DNA of 9,179 bases from an uncultured Collinsella sp. (GTDB lineage Bacteria; Actinomycetota; Coriobacteriia; Coriobacteriales; Coriobacteriaceae). This document shows, piece by piece, positions 1-5,498 of this stretch. A program made the position numbers and the translations under genes. The stretch is from NCBI GenBank assembly GCA_900549135.1, contig URNI01000072.1:1-9179 (forward strand). The letters are read 5' to 3'. A model generated the notes under the pieces. That model had not been told where the DNA came from, searched no databases, and saw only the letters and a program-made list of their open reading frames with translations. The first letter of the stretch is position 1. Each line of letters opens with the position of its first letter.

Positions 1-72
1 TGCCTCGATAATGAGGGCGGGTTTCATGCGGGTAAGTACCGGAAGCAAACCAAAAGCTGACCAAATGCCGAC

Positions 73-114
73 AAAAAACGGGCCGTACGCAGCAATGGTT
101 TTGCATACGGCCCG
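73..114 (-). terminator. Strong intrinsic terminator downstream of rnhB
   Basis: On the minus strand, CGGGCCGTA and TACGGCCCG form a perfect 9-bp GC-rich stem (positions 114-106 with 87-79), enclosing an 18-nt loop. The stem is followed directly by six T residues (78-73). It lies about 50 nt past the rnhB stop and has no T-run on the plus-strand side, so it acts in the minus direction only. It most likely ends the transcript carrying rnhB. Confidence 0.9.
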
Positions 115-163
115 CTACCAGCAGGTTTATAAAACCCCAGAGGTCCCTGTCTCCACAATTGAC

Positions 164-952
164 CTAGAAAAGGCGCTCAGTCTGCAGAAAGTTTCCGCAA
201 AAGCTCACGCGGTGCAGCGGACAAAGTCCATGTTTGCGAATGGCCTCGATGTGCTCGGGGCTCGCATAGCCCTTCGACTCGGCCAGATGGTACTCGGGGT
301 ACTCGGCGTCGTACTCGACCATCATCTCGTCACGCGTGACCTTGGCCATGATGGACGCCGCGGCGATGCAGGCGATCTTGGCATCGCCCTTCACCACATC
401 GCGCTCGTTGGGAACGGCGCCCAAGGGGTTACCGTCCATGAGGACGCAGTCGGGCTCGAGCCCCGTATCGGCCACGGCGCCCACAACGGCAGCGCGGATG
501 GCGCGGGCCATGCCCATCTCATCGATATCCTTAGGCGCGATATGGCAAAAACCGATCGCCGTCGCCACCTCGGCAATCTTCACTGAGAGCAACTCGCGGC
601 GCGCGGGCGTGAGCTTTTTGGAATCGTTGATACCCCAGACGCGCGGTTCCATGGGAAGGCAGACGGCGCATACCGTCAAAGGACCGGCCACCGATCCGCG
701 ACCCACCTCGTCGACACCAACGACCACCCCATCGCCGCCAAGCTCATGCATAAGCTCGTACATGTCATTGACGCGCTCGCGCTCGGCAAGCTCCTTGGCA
801 TGGCGCTTAAGAGCACGCTCGCAAGCCTTGATCACCTGCTGGCGCGGATCCTCACGATAATGCTCCACAAGGGCGGGAATCTCCTCGAACGTGGCACTCG
901 CCAGCTCGCCGGCAACCTGCGATGCCGAAAGCGAGCTCGTCATATTGGCCAT
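164..952 (-). CDS. rnhB: Ribonuclease HII
   Basis: Cytoplasmic endonuclease that cuts the RNA strand of RNA/DNA hybrids and removes single ribonucleotides misincorporated in DNA. The protein is 262 aa. The catalytic domain begins near residue 77 with GVDEVGRGSVAGPL (Asp81 and Glu82, the first two acidic active-site residues). The third is the Asp of VLMDGNP (Asp173) and the fourth the Asp of AKVTRDEMM (Asp208). Further family blocks are NDSKKL, KGDAK and the C-terminal LHRVSF. About 75 residues of helical, charged sequence precede the domain; Bacillus-type RNase HII has a similar N-terminal extension, so this is not a fusion. The open frame reaches back to an ATG at 970, but AAGGAGG (966-960) lies 7 nt before the ATG at 952, which I take as the start. 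It follows rplS, a common pairing. A terminator hairpin lies between them, so expression probably depends on readthrough. Ends with TAG. Confidence 0.96.
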   Translation of the reverse strand: MANMTSSLSASQVAGELASATFEEIPALVEHYREDPRQQVIKACERALKRHAKELAERERVNDMYELMHELGGDGVVVGVDEVGRGSVAGPLTVCAVCLPMEPRVWGINDSKKLTPARRELLSVKIAEVATAIGFCHIAPKDIDEMGMARAIRAAVVGAVADTGLEPDCVLMDGNPLGAVPNERDVVKGDAKIACIAAASIMAKVTRDEMMVEYDAEYPEYHLAESKGYASPEHIEAIRKHGLCPLHRVSFCGNFLQTERLF

Positions 953-959
953 ACCAGGC

Positions 960-966
960 CCTCCTT
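960..966 (-). promoter_or_regulatory. Shine-Dalgarno sequence deciding the rnhB start
   Basis: AAGGAGG on the minus strand, 7 nt before the ATG at 952. It is a near-perfect anti-16S match and lies inside the longest open frame, which would otherwise begin at 970. It therefore argues for the shorter 262-residue protein. Confidence 0.85.
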
Positions 967-980
967 GCATGCAAATCAGA

Positions 981-1011
981 TAAAAAGAAGGGCCACCCGA
1001 AGGTGACCCTT
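981..1011 (-). terminator. UUCG-loop intrinsic terminator between rplS and rnhB
   Basis: The minus-strand RNA reads AAGGGUCACC-UUCG-GGUGGCCCUU: a 10-bp stem with one G-U wobble, closed by the very stable C(UUCG)G tetraloop (1011-988). It is followed by C and five T residues (986-982). It begins 35 nt after the rplS stop and ends about 29 nt before the rnhB start, so it should terminate or attenuate rplS transcripts before rnhB. I see no good promoter between it and rnhB. Confidence 0.88.
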
Positions 1012-1045
1012 GCGTCCAAACGAGTGGACAGACGCTGCGATCTTC

Positions 1046-1387
1046 TTAGCGCTTCTCGGGGATGCGAGCAGCCTTGCCCACCTTGTCGCGGAGGTAGTAC
1101 AGCTTGGCGCGACGGACGCTACCATGACGGACGACCTCGAGCTTGGCGATCTTGGGGCTGTGAAGCGGGAAGGTACGCTCAACACCGACACCGAAGGAAA
1201 TCTTGCGGACGGTGAAGGTCTCGCGGGCACCGGCGCCGGCCATGCGGATGACGTCGCCCTGGAAGACCTGGATGCGCTCGCGGTCGCCTTCCTTAATGCG
1301 GTAGTGAACCTTGACGTTGTCGGCGACGCGAACCTGAGGAATGTCCTCGCGGATCTGCTGACGCTCGATTGCGCGGATGTAATCCAT
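1046..1387 (-). CDS. rplS: 50S ribosomal protein L19
   Basis: Structural protein of the large ribosomal subunit, located near the 30S-50S interface. The protein is 113 aa, within the usual L19 length of about 113-118. It opens with MDYIRAIERQQIREDIP and carries the L19 core RKISFGVGVERTFPLHSPKI at residues 61-80, then VRRAKLYYLR at 91-100 and a basic tail. The open frame can be extended two codons to a TTG at 1393, but AAGGA at 1399-1395 lies 7 nt from the ATG at 1387 and only 1 nt from that TTG, so ATG 1387 is the start. It has its own plausible promoter and a leader hairpin, and a terminator follows. In many bacteria rplS sits in an rpsP-rimM-trmD-rplS cluster; here ppdK lies upstream instead. 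Confidence 0.97.
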   Translation of the reverse strand: MDYIRAIERQQIREDIPQVRVADNVKVHYRIKEGDRERIQVFQGDVIRMAGAGARETFTVRKISFGVGVERTFPLHSPKIAKLEVVRHGSVRRAKLYYLRDKVGKAARIPEKR

Positions 1388-1394
1388 GTGCAAT

Positions 1395-1399
1395 TCCTT
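1395..1399 (-). promoter_or_regulatory. Shine-Dalgarno sequence deciding the rplS start
   Basis: AAGGA on the minus strand, 7 nt before the ATG at 1387. The in-frame TTG at 1393 lies too close to be served by it. Confidence 0.75.
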
Positions 1400-1411
1400 A
1401 CTCTTCTAGAG

Positions 1412-1435
1412 GTGCCGTACCACCTTGGCCGGCAC
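1412..1435 (-). promoter_or_regulatory. rplS mRNA leader hairpin
   Basis: On the minus strand, GTGCCG and CGGCAC form a perfect 6-bp stem around a 12-nt loop (GCCAAGGTGGTA), in which GCC can pair further with GGT. It lies 12 nt upstream of the Shine-Dalgarno sequence, within the roughly 60-nt leader predicted from the promoter. L19 leaders that control their own gene are known in low-GC Gram-positive bacteria (L19 leader family). Whether this short hairpin is equivalent is inference; it could also be a non-regulatory structure. Confidence 0.45.
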
Positions 1436-1456
1436 GTAGTTGAACAAACGTATTCG

Positions 1457-1484
1457 AGTATACACGCGCGGGTTTCTGCTGCAA
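1457..1484 (-). promoter_or_regulatory. Candidate promoter for rplS
   Basis: On the minus strand, TATACT (1462-1457) matches the -10 consensus at 5 of 6 positions. TTGCAG (1484-1479) is a weaker -35 (TTG matches) with a 16-nt spacer. Transcription would begin near 1450, giving a leader of about 60 nt. An A/T-rich run (AAAAAAATG, minus strand) lies just upstream of the -35. The preceding ppdK terminator-like hairpin supports a separate rplS transcript. Confidence 0.6.
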
Positions 1485-1521
1485 GAACATTTTTTTACGC
1501 AGACAAAAAGACAAAACCCGC
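1468..1521. repeat. Inverted repeat spanning the rplS promoter
   Basis: GCGGGTTT at 1468-1475 is matched exactly by AAACCCGC at 1514-1521, an 8-bp perfect inverted repeat with 38 nt between the arms. The left arm lies in the -10/-35 spacer of the rplS promoter. It could be an operator, a long-loop hairpin in readthrough RNA from ppdK, or chance. Confidence 0.3.
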
Positions 1522-1524
1522 ACA

Positions 1525-1558
1525 TGATAACCGCCCGCCTCACGAATGAGACGGGCGG
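1525..1558 (-). terminator. Probable terminator hairpin downstream of ppdK
   Basis: On the minus strand, CCGCCCGTCTCA-TTCG-TGAGGCGGGCGG forms a 12-bp stem with one G-U wobble and a UUCG loop (1558-1531). It lies 38 nt after the ppdK stop. The tract that follows is only TTATC, so the T-run is poor for a classical Rho-independent site. T-rich sequence (TTTTGTCTTTTT) comes about 14 nt later. The stem is strong enough to terminate partially or to protect the mRNA 3' end. Confidence 0.6.
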
Positions 1559-1596
1559 CATGAAAGGGGCTACGCTAGGCGTCTAAACCCAAAACG

Positions 1597-4347
1597 TTAG
1601 GCGGAACGCTTGGCCTCGAGCTTGGCTTGAGCGGCAGCCAGGCGTGCGAGGGGCACGCGGTAGGGCGAACAGGACACGTAGTCAACGTCGGCCACGTTAA
1701 ACAGGCCCTTGATGGACTTGGGGTCGCCGCCGTGCTCGCCGCACACGCCAAAGTGCATGTAGGGGTTGGTGGCGCGACCCTTCTCGACAGCCATGCGCAC
1801 CAGCTCGAGCACCGCCGCGTCGATGGTCTCGAAGGGGTTGTCCTTCAGAATCTTCTTATGCATGTACAGCGGGATGAACTTGGCCTCGGCATCGTCGCGA
1901 GAGAAGCCGAAGGTCGTCTGCGTGAGGTCGTTGGTGCCAAAGCAGAAGAAGTCGGCATGATGGGCGATCTCGTCGGCGACCATGCAGGCGCGTGGCAGCT
2001 CGAGCATCGTGCCCACGGGAATATTGAGCTCGACGCCCTCTTCGGCGGAAACCTCGGCGATCACGCGCTCGATAACCTCGCGGGTCTGGACATGCTCGGC
2101 CGTGATGGAAACGAGCGGAACCATGATCTCGGGATGCGGGTCGACGCCCTCCTTGATTAGGCGGGCAGCGGCCGTGGCGACGGCGCGGACCTGCATGAGC
2201 GGCAGATCGCTAAAGACGACGGACAGGCGAACGCCGCGCAGGCCGAGCATCGGGTTGGACTCGACCATGCCGTCGATACGACGCAGGCGGGTGCGCAGGG
2301 CGGCAAGCTCTTCCTCGCTGGCGCCAGCGGCTTCCTTCTTGGTGATGGCAACCTCGAGCTCGCGAGGATTATCCAGGAACTCATGAAGCGGCGGGTCAAG
2401 CAGGCGGACGACCACATCGCGACCGGACATGGTCTTGAACATCGCCAGGAAGTCCTCGGTCTGAACCTTGAGCAGGTCAGCCAGAGCCTGCTGCTTCACG
2501 GCCCCATCGTCAGACAGGATAAAGCTCTGGATGATGTTCTTGCGGTCACCCAGGAACATGTGCTCAGTGCGGCACAGGCCTATGGCCTCGGCGCCAAACT
2601 CGAGTGCGAGCGCGGCGTCTTCGGGGTTGTCGGCATTAACGCGAACATGGTTGGCATGGCCACAAGTCTCGTCCAAACGGATCTCGTCGGCCCAGGACAG
2701 GATGGTGTCCAGGTCACCGGTGAGCTCGGCCGAGACCAGGTCAACGGCGCCGTCGACGACGATGCCCTGGGTGCCGTCGATGGAGATGACATCGCCCTCG
2801 TGCAGCACACGGTCGCTGCCCTCGATGCGAACGACCTTCTCGGCGGAATCGATGTGGAAGCGCTCAACGCCGCAGACGCAGGGCGTACCCATGCCGCGGG
2901 CGATAACGGCGGCATGGCTCGTCTTGCCACCGTGGCTGGTCAGGATGCCCTCGGCGGCAACCATGCCCTTCAGGTCGTCGGGGTTGGTCTCCCAGCGAAC
3001 CAGAATGACCTTATGGCCCTCGTTGGCGCGCGCGACGGCATCGTCGCTCGAAAACACGACCTCGCCCACGGCGGCACCAGGGCTGGCGTTTAGACCGCTG
3101 GCCAGGGCCTCGTACTTTTTGGAGGCATCGAACTGCGGATGCAGGAGCTGGTCGAGCTGCGCGGGATCGATGCGGCTCACGGCCTCCTCGCGGGTGATCA
3201 GACCCTCCTCGACCATTTCGATGGCGATGCGCAAGGCGGCGGTGGCAGTGCGCTTACCCACGCGGGTCTGGAGCATCCAGAGCTTGCCCTGTTCGATGGT
3301 GAACTCGATATCGCACATATCGCGGTAATGATCCTCGAGCGTCAGGAACACGCGCTCGAGCTCCTCACCTGCGGACTCGAGGCCCGGGGTGGTCTTGAGG
3401 TCGGCGATAGGCTCGGTGTTGCGGATACCGGCGACGACGTCCTCGCCCTGGGCATTAACCAAAAAGTCACCGTAGAACTCCTTGGTGCCGTCCGCCGGAT
3501 TACGCGTAAAGGCGACGCCCGTCGCAGAGGTCTCGCCCTTGTTGCCAAAGGCCATGGCCTGCACGTTGACGGCGGTGCCGAGGTCGTCGGAAATGCCATG
3601 CTGCTTGCGGTAGATGCAGGCACGCTCGTTCATCCAGCTGCCAAAGACGGCCTGGATTGCAAGGCGCAGCTGAAGCTCCGGGTCGTGCGGGAAAACGGGC
3701 TTGCCGTCAGCGACCTCGAGCTCGGGATACAGGGAGGCATCGACGTTCTCGGAGAAGATACCCTTAAAGGTCTCGACGAGCTCCTGCAGATCCTCGGCCG
3801 AAAGCTCGGAGTCGACGCGGACGCCGGCGACCAGGCGTGCCTGGGTCAGCGCGTTCTCGAACAGGTCGGCGTCAACGCCCATAACGACGTTGGAGAACAT
3901 CTGAATAAAGCGGCGGTAGCTATCCCAAGCAAAACGCGGATTTTGCGTCTGGGCGATGAGACCCTGAACGGAGTCGTCGTTGAGGCCCAGGTTGAGGACC
4001 GTATCCATCATGCCGGGCATGGAAAACGGAGCACCCGAGCGAACCGACACGAGCAGCGGATCGGAGGCGTCGCCGAGCTTCTTGCCGCAGCGGGCCTCGA
4101 GGTCTGCCTCGGCAGCAACGATCTCATCGAGTGCGCCCTCGGGCCACACGTTGCCGGCACCGGAGTACTCGACGCAAGTCTGGCAGGTAATGGTAAAGCC
4201 ACCGGGAACCGGCAGGCCGATGCGGCTCATCTCGGCAAGGTTTGCGCCCTTGCCGCCAAGCACGAAGTTCATGGACTTGTCGCCCTCAGTGACACAGGTG
4301 CCCTGGGCGTCGGTTCCAAAACGGTAAACCCTCTTGCAATCGCTCAC
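1597..4347 (-). CDS. ppdK: Pyruvate, phosphate dikinase
   Basis: Cytoplasmic enzyme: pyruvate + ATP + Pi <-> phosphoenolpyruvate + AMP + PPi. In anaerobes it can run either way, in gluconeogenesis or PPi-linked glycolysis. The protein is 916 aa, about 40 longer than clostridial PPDK. The N-terminal nucleotide-binding domain (about 1-380) has GGKGANLAEM (Lys33), SVRSG (Arg103), Glu348 and Arg362, all expected ATP-site residues. The swivelling phosphohistidine domain has GGKTSHAAVIARGMG, with catalytic His478 and regulatory-type Thr476. The C-terminal PEP/pyruvate TIM barrel has GLCRTEHM (Arg593), VVRLLDPPLHEF (Arg648), MLELPRA (Glu783), FGTNDLTQ (Asn806, Asp807) and FGVCGEHGGDP (catalytic Cys869). 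All catalytic residues are present. The start is GTG at 4347, with AAGGGG 7 nt upstream. It follows ppsR, whose product family phosphorylates and dephosphorylates the Thr next to the catalytic His. The 250-nt upstream gap holds repeats and a -10-like box, so ppdK is probably controlled separately. Confidence 0.97.
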   Translation of the reverse strand: MSDCKRVYRFGTDAQGTCVTEGDKSMNFVLGGKGANLAEMSRIGLPVPGGFTITCQTCVEYSGAGNVWPEGALDEIVAAEADLEARCGKKLGDASDPLLVSVRSGAPFSMPGMMDTVLNLGLNDDSVQGLIAQTQNPRFAWDSYRRFIQMFSNVVMGVDADLFENALTQARLVAGVRVDSELSAEDLQELVETFKGIFSENVDASLYPELEVADGKPVFPHDPELQLRLAIQAVFGSWMNERACIYRKQHGISDDLGTAVNVQAMAFGNKGETSATGVAFTRNPADGTKEFYGDFLVNAQGEDVVAGIRNTEPIADLKTTPGLESAGEELERVFLTLEDHYRDMCDIEFTIEQGKLWMLQTRVGKRTATAALRIAIEMVEEGLITREEAVSRIDPAQLDQLLHPQFDASKKYEALASGLNASPGAAVGEVVFSSDDAVARANEGHKVILVRWETNPDDLKGMVAAEGILTSHGGKTSHAAVIARGMGTPCVCGVERFHIDSAEKVVRIEGSDRVLHEGDVISIDGTQGIVVDGAVDLVSAELTGDLDTILSWADEIRLDETCGHANHVRVNADNPEDAALALEFGAEAIGLCRTEHMFLGDRKNIIQSFILSDDGAVKQQALADLLKVQTEDFLAMFKTMSGRDVVVRLLDPPLHEFLDNPRELEVAITKKEAAGASEEELAALRTRLRRIDGMVESNPMLGLRGVRLSVVFSDLPLMQVRAVATAAARLIKEGVDPHPEIMVPLVSITAEHVQTREVIERVIAEVSAEEGVELNIPVGTMLELPRACMVADEIAHHADFFCFGTNDLTQTTFGFSRDDAEAKFIPLYMHKKILKDNPFETIDAAVLELVRMAVEKGRATNPYMHFGVCGEHGGDPKSIKGLFNVADVDYVSCSPYRVPLARLAAAQAKLEAKRSA

Positions 4348-4363
4348 GATACTTCCCCTTCCA

Positions 4364-4377
4364 TGCGCTTACGCGCA
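4364..4377 (-). repeat. 14-nt GTAA-loop hairpin upstream of ppdK (copy 1)
   Basis: The minus strand reads TGCGCGTAAGCGCA, a 5-bp stem TGCGC/GCGCA closed by a GTAA (GNRA-type) tetraloop. It ends 16 nt before the ppdK start and 3 nt before its Shine-Dalgarno region. The same 14 nt occur exactly in front of ppsR at 5478-5491. It may be an RNA element at the ribosome binding site, or a palindromic protein-binding site in DNA. Confidence 0.6.
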
Positions 4378-4422
4378 CGACCGTGGTAACGAATCGACCC
4401 ACCGGATGCGAGCCGTGAGGGT

Positions 4423-4428
4423 ACTATA
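4423..4428 (-). promoter_or_regulatory. Candidate -10 box for ppdK
   Basis: On the minus strand TATAGT (4428-4423) matches the -10 consensus at 5 of 6 positions, with GTAC running on from it. No good -35 lies 16-18 nt upstream, which would fit a promoter needing an activator. Transcription would start near 4416, leaving a leader of about 70 nt that contains the GTAA hairpin. The same TATAGTAC string occurs ahead of glyQ. Confidence 0.4.
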
Positions 4429-4469
4429 CGGCGGGCATTGAGCAGGCTTGCGTAGAGGGCGCGAGGTTT

Positions 4470-4518
4470 GGTAAACGTGGTAAATGTGGCGGTAAACGGT
4501 AGGTAAAGGTGGTTACCT
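4470..4518. repeat. TTTACC direct repeats and an inverted repeat upstream of ppdK
   Basis: On the coding (minus) strand the hexamer TTTACC occurs four times, its plus-strand form GGTAAA starting at 4470, 4479, 4491 and 4502. Two copies extend to CGTTTACC (4470 and 4491), exactly 21 bp apart; the copy at 4502 is 32 bp from the first, so three lie on roughly the same DNA face. The outermost copy is also half of an inverted repeat, AGGTAA-N6-TTACCT (4501-4518). The cluster would lie about 50-100 bp upstream of the start expected from the TATAGT box, a usual place for activator sites. The binding protein is unknown. The rest of the ppsR-ppdK gap (4519-4597) is A/T-rich, with a T-run (minus 4544-4539) and only a weak 5-bp stem (4556-4576) before it, so I see no convincing ppsR terminator. 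Confidence 0.55.
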
Positions 4519-4597
4519 TATGAAGATACCACTACAATAAAAAAGCAGGTCAGATGCGATGTTTTTGCTAAATCGCTTTATCAAAATGCTACTAATA

Positions 4598-5464
4598 TTA
4601 GGCGCGGCGGGTGGCTCGGCGGGCGCGGGCTTCTTGGATTTCCTCCAAGTGGCTAATGATCTCGGCAGCGCTTTCCTCGATCGCCTTGCCATCGGTACGC
4701 ACCACAAAGCAGCCCAGGCGCTTCATGAGGGCGCGAGCTTCCTCGAGCTCGCTGCGCACGCTCTCGGGCGCAGCATAGGAGCCTGCGACGGCGCGAGCAT
4801 AGTCATCGCCCAAGCGGCTATCGCGAATTTCGGAAATCACATCGACGGTCGAAATCAGGCCAAACAAACGCATTGGGTCGACCTCGTAAATCGACTTGGG
4901 CGGCTCCATGCCATGGGCCAAAGGAACATTGGCAACCTTGTAACCCTGATAGGCCAAATACATCGACAGCGGCGTCTTGGACGTGCGCGATACGCCCAGC
5001 AGCACAATATCGGCCCCCGAAAGGTCGTCGCAGCCGCGCCCATCATCGTGCTCAACGAAATACTCCATAGCCTCGATGCGGTGGAAATAGCGGTCATCCG
5101 TTTTGTGAATCACGCCCGCAACACCTTTGGGCGGCACACCAATGAGCGACGACAGCACGGCAAGCGTCGGGCCGATTAGGTCGACCGAACGGATATGCAG
5201 CATGCCCAGGTAATCGAGCACACGGGCGCGAAGCGTCGGATCGACAATGGTGTGGAACACGGCAATATCGCGATGATCTGCATCGACGCGCGGGCCCACA
5301 AACGACTTGACCTGCTCCACCGAGTTCACCTTGGGCAGGCGCAAGAGACGAAAAGCCCCTTCATCAAATTGCCCGGACGCCGCAAGCACCACCTCACAAG
5401 CGGTATCGCCGAGCGAGTCGGAGATAACGATAACGGTGGGACGAGCGGTGACCGGGCAATCCAT
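4598..5464 (-). CDS. ppsR: DUF299 pyruvate, phosphate dikinase regulatory protein (kinase/pyrophosphorylase)
   Basis: Bifunctional regulator. The family inactivates PPDK (or PEP synthase) by ADP-dependent phosphorylation of a Thr near the catalytic His, and reactivates it by Pi-dependent dephosphorylation releasing PPi. The protein is 288 aa, near the family length of about 270-290. Residues 11-20 (VIVISDSLGD) match the usual family opening, and GVSRTSKTPLS at 157-167 is the P-loop-like nucleotide motif. HKTDDRYFHRIEAMEYFVEHDDG (121-142, quoted in part as YFHRIEAMEYFVEHDDG) and YEVDPMRLFGL are further family blocks. The C-terminus AIEESAAEII is also typical. Start ATG 5464 has AAGGAG 6 nt upstream. 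It sits 34 nt after glyS and 250 nt before ppdK. The adjacent ppdK makes PPDK, rather than PEP synthase, the likely target; that is inference from context. The C-terminal tail ARARRATRRA is basic. Confidence 0.93.
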   Translation of the reverse strand: MDCPVTARPTVIVISDSLGDTACEVVLAASGQFDEGAFRLLRLPKVNSVEQVKSFVGPRVDADHRDIAVFHTIVDPTLRARVLDYLGMLHIRSVDLIGPTLAVLSSLIGVPPKGVAGVIHKTDDRYFHRIEAMEYFVEHDDGRGCDDLSGADIVLLGVSRTSKTPLSMYLAYQGYKVANVPLAHGMEPPKSIYEVDPMRLFGLISTVDVISEIRDSRLGDDYARAVAGSYAAPESVRSELEEARALMKRLGCFVVRTDGKAIEESAAEIISHLEEIQEARARRATRRA

Positions 5465-5477
5465 GCGGGGCTCCTTT

Positions 5478-5491
5478 TGCGCTTACGCGCA
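5478..5491 (-). repeat. 14-nt GTAA-loop hairpin upstream of ppsR (copy 2)
   Basis: TGCGCGTAAGCGCA on the minus strand, identical over all 14 nt to the element before ppdK (4364-4377). It fills most of the 34-nt glyS-ppsR gap, ends 1 nt before the AAGGAG Shine-Dalgarno sequence, and lies 13 nt before the start codon. Confidence 0.6.
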
Positions 5492-5498
5492 GGCTGGC

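Noticed and set aside
1..27. Possible start of another minus-strand gene (ATG at 27, reading MKPALIIEA to the left edge)
   Set aside because: There is no Shine-Dalgarno sequence before the ATG and only nine codons are visible. It could be real, but the sequence here cannot support it.
115..163. Near-palindrome GGTTTATAAAACC and possible small RNA ending at the rnhB terminator
   Set aside because: The promoter elements needed for a separate short transcript are poor; the region is explained as the rnhB 3' untranslated region.
11..586. Plus-strand frame crossing the left intergenic region into rnhB
   Set aside because: Most of it is antisense to rnhB and its start runs through the rnhB terminator; no domain or convincing ribosome binding site.
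3139..4389. A 416-residue plus-strand open frame opposite the N-terminal half of ppdK
   Set aside because: Same antisense register effect over a fully conserved PPDK gene; no domain is recognisable in it.
4520..4540. Tiny plus-strand reading frame (ATG at 4520, six codons then TAA) in the ppsR-ppdK gap
   Set aside because: Six codons with no ribosome binding site; chance occurrence in A/T-rich intergenic DNA.
4539..4576. Possible intrinsic terminator after ppsR
   Set aside because: The T-run (minus 4544-4539) is preceded only by a weak 5-bp A/U-containing stem that ends about 10 nt earlier, so it does not meet the usual form.
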